Of a DNA stretch of 12,165 nucleotides, positions 6,124 to 11,720 are shown piece after piece (position 1 is the stretch's first letter; every line of letters begins with the position of its first letter). The position numbers and the translations under genes are program-made. The notes beneath the pieces are model-generated. The model was not told where the DNA came from and did not search any database. It was given only the letters and a program-made list of their open reading frames with translations. Source of the DNA: Thermoplasmata archaeon. Its GTDB lineage: Archaea > Thermoplasmatota > Thermoplasmata > Thermoplasmatales > Thermoplasmataceae. The DNA lies in NCBI GenBank assembly GCA_021827885.1, contig JAKAUD010000227.1, positions 1 through 12,165 of the forward strand, in the 5' to 3' direction.

Positions 6124-6143
6124 AAATGTGTAAATTCACATTT
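6124..6143. promoter_or_regulatory. Candidate operator palindrome in the divergent promoter region
   Basis: AAATGTG (6124-6130), six bases, then CACATTT (6137-6143) form a perfect 7+7 palindrome between the two divergent promoters. A further AAATGTGT half-site lies at 6063-6070. The spacing fits a dimeric regulator and the Bat-type protein encoded at 8462-9172 is the obvious candidate, but this is inference. Confidence 0.4.
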
Positions 6144-6210
6144 TCTTGATTCACAGTTAGGTATAGGAATTCTTGTCTTAAATGAAATATAGTTACTTTG
6201 CATATTTGGA

Positions 6211-6220
6211 TATTTATAAA
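6211..6220 (+). promoter_or_regulatory. TATA box for the DapA-family gene
   Basis: TATTTATAAA is a near-ideal archaeal box A. A start 24-26 bases downstream of its centre falls at the ATG at 6239, indicating a leaderless transcript and setting the translation start there rather than at 6182. Confidence 0.65.
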
Positions 6221-6238
6221 TCAATAACATGTCAATGT

Positions 6239-7156
6239 ATGGAACGTTATATCGAGAAAGATGAAATTAAGCGACAACTGAGCGGAATAATGCCCCCCGT
6301 TGTAACACCATTTGATGAGACAGGGGAAATTGAACCAAAAAAATTTCGAAAAGAAATTGAAAAGATGCTATCATTTGGGGCCTCGGGAATCTCGGTCGGG
6401 GGAAGTACGGGGGAAGGTCAGACACTTTCTGATCTGGAATTAAAGCAACTGGCTGAAATAGCCGTTGAAACGGTAAACGATAAAGCTCCAGTCATTGGTG
6501 GGATAATAACAGAATCGACAGTCCAGGCAGTTAAAAAAGGAAAAATACTCAAAGAATTAGGTGTAAAAGCACTGATGGTTACACCGATACATTATCTATT
6601 TAGTACTGGGGATACAGGAATATATCAATTTTACAGCGAATTAAAGAAGCAGACGGAGATGCCAATTATAGTTTATAATGTTGTGCCATGGAACGTTGCT
6701 TCACCTGCAGTATTGTACAGGATGGCAAAAGAAGGTATCATAATTGGAGTGAAGCAAAGCGGCGGAGATATACATGCGCTAGGTGAATTACTTTCACGAG
6801 CAAAAGATTTGATGCCTATATTTACGGCCATCGATGACATGATGCTCCCATCTTTCATTCTTGGATCTGTTGGGGCCATATGTGCAATAAACACCTTGCT
6901 TCCCAGAACTTCAATCCGCTTGTTCGAAGCTGTTAGGAAGGGGAATATCAATGAAGCCCTAACTCTCCATGAGAAGATTATCCCAATTTTCAAGGCAAGC
7001 CTTAACGAAGATATGCCAGCAAAAATAAAATTCCTAATGAATAATTCTGGCTGGGACGTTGGATTTGCTAGACACCCCCTTTCAGACCCATTGGGAGATA
7101 AAAAGAAAATGCTATCAGATGTTGCAAATGATGTTAAGCATCTGGAGGAATCATGA
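6239..7156 (+). CDS. DapA-family (class I) lyase: 2-keto-3-deoxy acid aldolase or dehydratase
   Basis: A 305-aa TIM-barrel enzyme of the dihydrodipicolinate synthase / N-acetylneuraminate lyase family, acting through a Schiff base with a 2-keto acid. Visible are GIMPPVVTPFDETGEI (16-31), GGSTGEG (54-60), the catalytic Tyr146 in IVYNVVPW, the Schiff-base Lys172 in GVKQSGGD and the family's C-terminal PAKIKFLMNNSGWDVGFARHPL. An upstream ATG (6182) would add 19 residues but lies before the TATA box. The YNVVPW form differs from the YNxPxRTG of lysine-pathway enzymes. With the permease, aldehyde dehydrogenase and FAH-family neighbours this indicates sugar-acid catabolism. It may be a 2-keto-3-deoxy-sugar-acid aldolase (pyruvate plus an aldehyde) or a dehydratase forming 2,5-dioxopentanoate. 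Its stop overlaps the permease start by four bases (ATGA). Confidence 0.85.
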   Translation: MERYIEKDEIKRQLSGIMPPVVTPFDETGEIEPKKFRKEIEKMLSFGASGISVGGSTGEGQTLSDLELKQLAEIAVETVNDKAPVIGGIITESTVQAVKKGKILKELGVKALMVTPIHYLFSTGDTGIYQFYSELKKQTEMPIIVYNVVPWNVASPAVLYRMAKEGIIIGVKQSGGDIHALGELLSRAKDLMPIFTAIDDMMLPSFILGSVGAICAINTLLPRTSIRLFEAVRKGNINEALTLHEKIIPIFKASLNEDMPAKIKFLMNNSGWDVGFARHPLSDPLGDKKKMLSDVANDVKHLEES

Positions 7157-8472
7157 TGGACGCAACAGCATTAAAACAACAAAATGTAAAAATAGGGAGG
7201 TGGAGATGGGCAGTCGCTCTGATGCTGTTCTTCATTGCCACAGTGAATTACATAGATCGGGTCAATATTTCTTACGCTGCTCCGTATATTCAACAAGATT
7301 ACCACATTAACGATTTTTATATGGGTATAATTCTGTCATCAGTTGTCTGGGCTTATGCAATAATGCAACTCCCCATGGGTTATTTAGTAGATAAGTTTAG
7401 AGCGAAAAGAATGCTCGGTTACTCACAACTTTCATGGGGAATTGTTTCAATGCTGACTTCATTGGGATTTGGTTTTGGATCATTCCTGGCATTCAGACTT
7501 TTCCTTGGAGCCTCGGAATCTCCAGCCTTTCCTACCAGCGCAAAGGTAACATCTTATTGGTTCCCAGAGCATGAACGTGGACAGGCTATAGGCCTTTATC
7601 TGACCGGTGTATTTATTGGGCCTATGTTTGCTAGCGCATTAATTGGTGCAATGATTTTCTATTATGGATTTAGAGCGATGTTCGTTTTAACTGGTGCCTT
7701 TGCAATTGTAGTGGTAATTTTTTGGTTTATTTATTACCATGAACCATCGGATGAAAAGAGGGTCACAAAACAAGAAATTTCTTACATATTTGGCAATAAG
7801 GAAGACACAGACAATTATAAAAGGAAGATACCTTGGAAAACTCTTTATAAATATCCTTCAACAATAGGATTACTGGTTGGAAACTTTTTCTTAGTGTATG
7901 TATCATTCATGTTATTAACGTGGATGCCATCATTTTTAGTTGATACATATCATCTTACAATTCTCGATACGGGTATCTATGCCACGCTTCCTTATGCAGG
8001 GGGCGCTATCGGATTCTACACTGGAGGTAAGATAGGTGATTATTTAATCCAAAAGAGAAACTGGGAGACTTTTAAAGCACGCAAGACCCTGATAATAGTG
8101 GGCGCTGCGTTAACAATGGAAGTATTTATTGCTAGTATAACTCCGTCTTTATTATTGTCTATAACTGTACTTACACTTAGCCTTTTTACCTATGGAATAG
8201 CTGGTGGCAATACCTGGATGCTTGTTGCCTCAATAACTAGCAAAGAAAATGTGGGTTCAGTTGGAGGGATAATGAATTTTGGAGGTTATGTTGGTTCGGC
8301 TGTAGCCCCAGTTGTTACTGGATTCTTGTTATTATATACAAAATCGTTTGTAGACGGATTTGCCATAGCTGCAATATTTGTAATAATTTCCGCAATAATT
8401 TATGGCTTAGTTGTCAATAATTTTATAGGTGAAGTCGATTCGAATACAAGAATTGCTACAGCTATGAAGTGA
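7153..8472 (+). CDS. MFS permease, anion:cation symporter (sugar-acid) type
   Basis: A 439-aa cytoplasmic-membrane transporter of the major facilitator superfamily. It most resembles the ACS group that imports hexuronates, galactonate, glucarate or other organic anions with protons. It shows NYIDRVNISYAAP in helix 1 (residues 32-44), the MFS motif-A-like GYLVDKFRAKR between helices 2 and 3 (76-86), RLFLGASESPAFP in helix 4, a hydrophilic central loop (about 192-228), and about twelve hydrophobic segments in all. GGAGG at 7144-7148 serves either ATG 7153 or ATG 7156. The start overlaps the DapA-family stop, so the two are translationally coupled and should share one transcript. Its 3' end overlaps the convergent regulator gene by 11 bases. 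Family is clear; substrate is inferred from context. Confidence 0.88.
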   Translation: MMDATALKQQNVKIGRWRWAVALMLFFIATVNYIDRVNISYAAPYIQQDYHINDFYMGIILSSVVWAYAIMQLPMGYLVDKFRAKRMLGYSQLSWGIVSMLTSLGFGFGSFLAFRLFLGASESPAFPTSAKVTSYWFPEHERGQAIGLYLTGVFIGPMFASALIGAMIFYYGFRAMFVLTGAFAIVVVIFWFIYYHEPSDEKRVTKQEISYIFGNKEDTDNYKRKIPWKTLYKYPSTIGLLVGNFFLVYVSFMLLTWMPSFLVDTYHLTILDTGIYATLPYAGGAIGFYTGGKIGDYLIQKRNWETFKARKTLIIVGAALTMEVFIASITPSLLLSITVLTLSLFTYGIAGGNTWMLVASITSKENVGSVGGIMNFGGYVGSAVAPVVTGFLLLYTKSFVDGFAIAAIFVIISAIIYGLVVNNFIGEVDSNTRIATAMK

Positions 8473-9172
8473 AGTCATAGGATTTAAGAACAAAATCCAT
8501 TATTTTTTTTTCTGAATTTCTTAAATAAAGATCAATTGTAGAAGGTGATTTGCCCGTTAGCTGGGCTAGCTCTTTTATGGTAACTTTTTTTGGTATATCG
8601 TAATAGCCGTGCTTGTATGCTGTTAGTATAGTTTCAGCCTGTAAATTTGTTAAATACGGAATTATTGCAAATGAAATTTTTCTTAAATCAAGAGGGACAT
8701 TTTGATTTTTTGAGATACTCGTGCATTTTGATGATTTTATTGTGGCTATATTCTCAATATTCTTCAATATGTCCTCATATTCGACTTTACTTCTTGCCAT
8801 AAAATCCCAGTATTCAATTCCGCCAGTGAAAAAATACCAATAACTGGGAGTTTTATTTTCATACAGTATTGTAGCAATGGTATCGCCATAAATACCTGTA
8901 AAATTCAAAAATTTTACATGATTATTCCGCACGTTCGCTATGTTCATAATTCTGTTAATTTGTTTTATTGAAACAGTGTTCGTTAACTTATTCCTTAACT
9001 CTATAAAATCTTGGGAGTTTTTTGTCTTAATAAGAACTGAAGCATCACTGCTCTTATCGTAAGGATACAAGGTTAGACCAGCATCGATTACATAAATGTC
9101 TTCCAAATTCGATGTTATGTGTGACCAACAATCGTCATGCACCAATCTCAGATTACATTGAAACCAAGACAT
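8462..9172 (-). CDS. Bat-type helix-turn-helix transcriptional regulator
   Basis: A 236-aa protein with a C-terminal HTH of the bacterio-opsin activator (HTH_10) type. Residues 174-230 read LTNLQAETILTAYKHGYYDIPKKVTIKELAQLTGKSPSTIDLYLRNSEKKIMDFVL, split by family logic into the LTxxQ helix, the GYYDIPKK wing and the recognition helix around SPSTIDLYLR. The N-terminal ~160 residues are a variable domain, probably sensing a ligand, with no motif I recognise. Cys6, Cys15 and Cys150 are present but form no metal motif. It sits tail to tail with the permease gene, so it probably controls the sugar-acid genes, perhaps through the 6124-6143 palindrome. A TTAATAAAA element (9186-9194) is close upstream of the ATG, suggesting a short or absent leader. 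Confidence 0.85.
   Translation of the reverse strand: MSWFQCNLRLVHDDCWSHITSNLEDIYVIDAGLTLYPYDKSSDASVLIKTKNSQDFIELRNKLTNTVSIKQINRIMNIANVRNNHVKFLNFTGIYGDTIATILYENKTPSYWYFFTGGIEYWDFMARSKVEYEDILKNIENIATIKSSKCTSISKNQNVPLDLRKISFAIIPYLTNLQAETILTAYKHGYYDIPKKVTIKELAQLTGKSPSTIDLYLRNSEKKIMDFVLKSYDFTS
8503..8511 (+). terminator. T-run terminator of the lyase-permease operon
   Basis: Nine consecutive T lie about 30 bases past the permease stop, inside the 3' end of the convergent regulator gene. A plausible archaeal oligo-T terminator for the plus-strand transcript. Confidence 0.5.
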
Positions 9173-9270
9173 TTTGTCACATTCATTTTATTAAGCTACG
9201 ATCAATATGAGTTACTTAAACTGATCGGCTAATCCGACTCTGAGGGAAATTCTTGGATTCCGAGTAATAA

Positions 9271-9396
9271 TTAAACCAGCTCAATACTTTTAATCCTACT
9301 TCCCTTGAATGTCCTCTCTGCATTCCTGAGGTGGCAGTATGCAGTAATGTATTTTCTCTTTTTTTCCATGATATCAACGGTTCGTTCAGTTTTCAC
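9271..9396 (-). pseudogene. WYL-domain-like fragment (41 aa)
   Basis: From a GTG at 9396 the frame gives 41 residues. The core RKYITAYCHLRNAERTFKGSRI matches the end of a WYL domain, where an aromatic-bearing strand and AYCxLR are followed by RTF and an RI strand. WYL domains bind nucleic-acid-derived ligands and sit in regulators, including those of defence systems. The upstream half of the domain and any HTH are missing, and a TAG closes the frame. It is therefore a truncated remnant or a very small stand-alone protein. GGAG lies about ten bases before the GTG, and an ATG at 9369 is an alternative start. A TATA sequence at 9481-9490 on the same strand leaves open that it is transcribed. Confidence 0.4.
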
Positions 9397-9403
9397 CGTT
9401 GAT
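9373..9403. repeat. 9-bp perfect inverted repeat
   Basis: ATCAACGGT (9373-9381) and ACCGTTGAT (9395-9403) pair perfectly around 13 bases, extendable to 11 of 12 bp. It overlaps the start region of the WYL-like fragment. Further structured sequence follows at 9438-9476: GGTCAA and TTGACC enclosing GATTT/AAATC, plus two CGCCGGT copies at 9434-9440 and 9458-9464. Confidence 0.5.
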
Positions 9404-9480
9404 CTCTCCTGCTATGTGATTTTGTAGGATAAACGCCGGTCAAGATTTGTGCAAAATCGCCGGTTTGAAATTGACCCTCT

Positions 9481-9490
9481 TTATATATAC
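9481..9490 (-). promoter_or_regulatory. TATA-like box upstream of the WYL-like fragment
   Basis: GTATATATAA on the minus strand predicts a start near 9460, about 60 bases before the GTG at 9396. TTGACC (9471-9476) just downstream, with GGTCAA at 9438-9443, could be an operator. From 9491 to 9571 I see only T/C-rich sequence without a gene. Confidence 0.35.
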
Positions 9491-9571
9491 TTTCATTGCT
9501 TTTCACTCTTTCTTCATTGTCGGTAGAGAATTCCTTCTCTTGCCTTTCAAACGGTAAGATTCCCCCCTTAT

Positions 9572-9736
9572 GTTAACCACAGTGCAGATGTCATGAAAAA
9601 AATTCTTCTGACCACGCTATCATGAGGATGTTAACGTGAGAGACGGAGAAGACGATCGTTGCACCACTTGGCCTGCGAGGCCGCACTGCAGATCGATCGC
9701 CCTTCGCTCTGACATAATACCCTGGAACAAGGGCGA
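9572..9736 (+). ncRNA. Candidate bridge-RNA-like structured region upstream of IS110 recombinase
   Basis: IS110-group elements encode a bridge RNA in the non-coding end upstream of the recombinase; its loops specify target and donor DNA. Here about 240 bases without a gene precede the recombinase and hold three successive possible hairpins. HP1: GTTAAC 9572-9577 with 9630-9635, and TCATGA 9591-9596 with 9620-9625, leaving unpaired 9578-9590 and 9626-9629. HP2: GATCG 9654-9658 with CGATC 9694-9698, TGCA 9660-9663 with 9687-9690, GGCC 9670-9673 with 9679-9682, with an internal loop 9664-9669 / 9683-9686. HP3: TCGCCCTT 9697-9704 with AAGGGCGA 9729-9736 and a 24-base loop. HP2 and HP3 share bases 9697-9698. 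GC content rises here relative to the AT-rich flank. Individual stems could arise by chance; the element's broken recombinase also tempers this. Confidence 0.4.
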
Positions 9737-9811
9737 ATAGAAGGCTATCGAACATTCTCCGGCTTTAAAATCTCACCAACCACACCGGAGGTGGAATGAA
9801 TACAGATAGGA

Positions 9812-10842
9812 ATGGATGTTCATAAACGTAGTGTATACATCACAGAGATGGAAGATAATGGAGATGTGAGGGAACAGTATGAGATTGTGAATGGTGAATC
9901 TGCATGGACAGGGTTCAGGGAGAGATATATCTGCAAGAAGCCGGAGATATCACTGGAAGTGCCCGCGTCCGGGAAGCACGCTGCCCGGAAGCTGAGGGAC
10001 ATGTGTTTCTCCGTGAACCTAGCGGATCCCTCGAAACTCCCTCTCATATTCAACACAGGGAAGAAGAATGACAGGGAGGATTCATACAAGCTTGCGGAGC
10101 TCCTCAGGCTTGGCGGCTTGCCGGAGGTGCATCTCCCTTCCCGTTACTCCGATGATCTCAGATCACTTGTCAGGTGCAGAAGTTCACGGGGAGAGATCAT
10201 AACCATGCTCAAGAACAGGGTTCATGCCATCCTGGCCTCTGCAGGCATCAGCATTGATGCAACAGACATATTGGGAAAGAAGGGAATGAAATACATTCTG
10301 GGATGAATGGATAAACTTTCCACTGCCCAGAGATTCGTTCTTGGTGATCTGGTGGATCAGTAACATACCTGATGAGGAAAGAATCCACCGTAGAGGATGA
10401 GATATCCAGATCTGTCATAAATGACAGGAGCGTGAAGATCCTCATGACAATCCCCGGTATCGACATATGTTCATCAGCCGCAATCATGTCAGAGATCGAC
10501 GATATATCCAGATTCGGTTCAAAGGAGAAACTTGCTTCCTATGCCGACCTTGTACCGAGACAGGGTCAGTCCGGCAATAGGGACATGAGGGGACATATAA
10601 CGAAGCATGGTCCGTCAATGCTCCGATTCATACTGGTGAATGCTGCACACAGTCTTATAAAATACTCAGAGGGGATGAAGAGAAAATACCTCAGCCTTGT
10701 GAGGAGGCTGGGAAAGAACCGTGCAATAGTTGCAATAGCCCGCATATTAATAGAGACCATATATACAATGCTGTCAAGTGGCACAGAATTCATTGACAGG
10801 GTCGATACACTGACGGAGAGGAAGATGGTCGCCATGAGGTGA
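9812..10842 (+). pseudogene. IS110-family recombinase, broken by stop and frameshift
   Basis: The protein is a DEDD/Tnp_20 recombinase of the IS110 family. The N-terminal RuvC-like domain shows Asp2 (MDVHK), Glu49 (SLEVPASGKHA), Asp87 and Asp90 (KKNDREDSYKLAELL). The C-terminal Tnp_20 domain (from 10372) has IPGIDICSSAAIMSEI and YADLVPRQGQSGNRDMRGHITKHGPSMLR, with the probable nucleophile serine in QSG. The frame stops at TGA 10304-10306, yet MDKLSTAQRFVLGDLVDQ continues in the same frame. A one-base loss near 10358-10362 then moves the rest to another frame, restored as LVDQ-V-TYLMRKE. After TGA 10840-10842 the C-terminal frame stays open to 10971. A GGAGGTGGA-ATG at 9786-9797 is out of frame with the domain. 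Unless recoded, the protein is inactive. Confidence 0.85.
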
Positions 10843-10963
10843 AGGGCAGTAAAACCTTCTCAGGTCCCCAGAATGGAAGATCGAATGAATGAACTCAGGA
10901 ACGTTCAGAAGAAGAGGCGAGAGAGAAGCGGCAGTGAAGGAAAGATAGATAAAGTGGATGCCA

Positions 10964-11404
10964 TCACATGAATGTCATAGAACTTTTTTCATAGAAGAAG
11001 TGGTGCAGTATCCTGTGAAGGACAGCTGAAGCCATCACTGAATCTCCAAGTATCTCGCCCCATTCGCTGAAAGACTTGTTGGATGTGTATATAGTTGAAC
11101 GCTTCTCATACCTGGACGATACGAACTGGAAGAACAGGTTGGATTCCTCCCTTGTCAATGGCAGGTAACCGATCTCGTCCATTATCATGAGCCTGAACCT
11201 GGAATACGTCTTGATTCTGTATTCAAGCCTCTTGAGATCATAGTCGCGCTTCAGCGTCTGCACAAGCTTCATGGCAGACGTGTAATATACCGGAATATCG
11301 GACATGATTGCACGCATTCCAAGTGCAATGGACAGGTGAGTCTTCCCCACCCCTTGAGGCCCCCGGAAGACAACGTTCTCGGTATTGTGCATGAACCTCA
11401 GTGT
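10964..11404 (-). pseudogene. istB: IstB (IS21-type helper ATPase), truncated at both ends
   Basis: IstB is the AAA+ ATPase that assists IstA in IS21 transposition. Residues counted from the ATG at 11392 show Walker A GPQGVGKTH (11-19), Walker B LMIMDEIGYLPL (68-79), and IYTSNKSFSEW (101-111), the sensor region, then DSVMASAVLHRILHH (117-131). About 90 N-terminal residues are missing; a TAG at 11405-11407 closes the frame. The C-terminus departs from the family after LHH, where IS21 proteins normally continue to a GxSYR motif. No istA gene is in the window. It is convergent with, and touches, the end of the IS110 element, so one event probably deleted or replaced its 3' end. Confidence 0.8.
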
Positions 11405-11434
11405 CTAGGGGGAAAATGGATAACATACCCTGAA

Positions 11435-11465
11435 TTCGCTTTTTTAACTACAAAAAACATGCGAA
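11435..11465. terminator. Bidirectional T-rich hairpin downstream of tRNA-Ile
   Basis: TTCGC-TTTTTT (11435-11445) pairs with AAAAAA (11452-11457) and GCGAA (11461-11465), with a 3-base bulge and a 6-base loop. Six T on either strand could stop transcription both ways, notably the minus-strand tRNA transcript. From 11466 to 11536 I see nothing beyond GGTTTAAACC (11519-11528 region). Confidence 0.45.
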
Positions 11466-11536
11466 GTTGAGATCTGAGTATATAAGCAATCTTCCAGATT
11501 TCCATGTGGAATTACGGGTTTAAACCTAATAGGGAA

Positions 11537-11611
11537 TGGGGCTGACCGGATTTGAACCGGTGACCTCCCGGTTATCAGCCGGGTGCTCAAACCATGCTAA
11601 GCTACAACCCC
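11537..11611 (-). tRNA. tRNA-Ile (anticodon GAT)
   Basis: The minus strand folds into a full cloverleaf of 75 bases including discriminator A. Acceptor GGGGTTG pairs with CAGCCCC (one G-T pair), D stem GCTT with GAGC, anticodon stem CCCGG with CCGGG around loop CTGATAA (anticodon GAT), variable AGGTC, and T stem ACCGG with CCGGT around TTCAAAT. No intron is seen and CCA is not encoded. A TTTATTA box at 11661-11667 is suitably placed upstream, giving a ~27-base 5' leader. Confidence 0.96.
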
Positions 11612-11613
11612 TG

Positions 11614-11632
11614 TTTCCAGAAATACTGGAAA
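11614..11632 (-). repeat. Perfect 7-bp hairpin in the tRNA-Ile 5' leader
   Basis: TTTCCAG (11614-11620) and CTGGAAA (11626-11632) pair around five bases, two bases upstream of the mature tRNA 5' end. It makes up most of the predicted leader and could affect RNase P processing or transcription. Confidence 0.5.
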
Positions 11633-11720
11633 TGGAAGCCCCCTAAAATTGGAGGAGCCGTAATAAACATTTCGCAACCTAACAGTAGATATGCTTGTTC
11701 AGTTTCCAATTTCTAATGGA

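Larger units (their letters stand above)
9572..10971 (+). mobile_element. Decayed IS110-family insertion sequence (ends approximate)
   Basis: Bounded on the left by the structured non-coding region and on the right by the last in-frame recombinase-like codons before the IstB remnant. IS110-group elements lack clear terminal inverted repeats, so exact ends cannot be seen. Left end could lie anywhere from about 9490 to 9572, and right end between 10842 and 10985. Confidence 0.55.

Noticed and set aside
5963..6154. 63-codon minus-strand frame ending with an ATGA overlap at the FAH-family gene start
   Set aside because: The strong TATA box and predicted transcript start of the FAH-family gene lie inside it, and its composition looks non-coding.
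11537..11611. tRNA-Ile as an attachment site for an integrated element
   Set aside because: No second copy of the tRNA 3' end was seen in the window, and no integrase gene is present.
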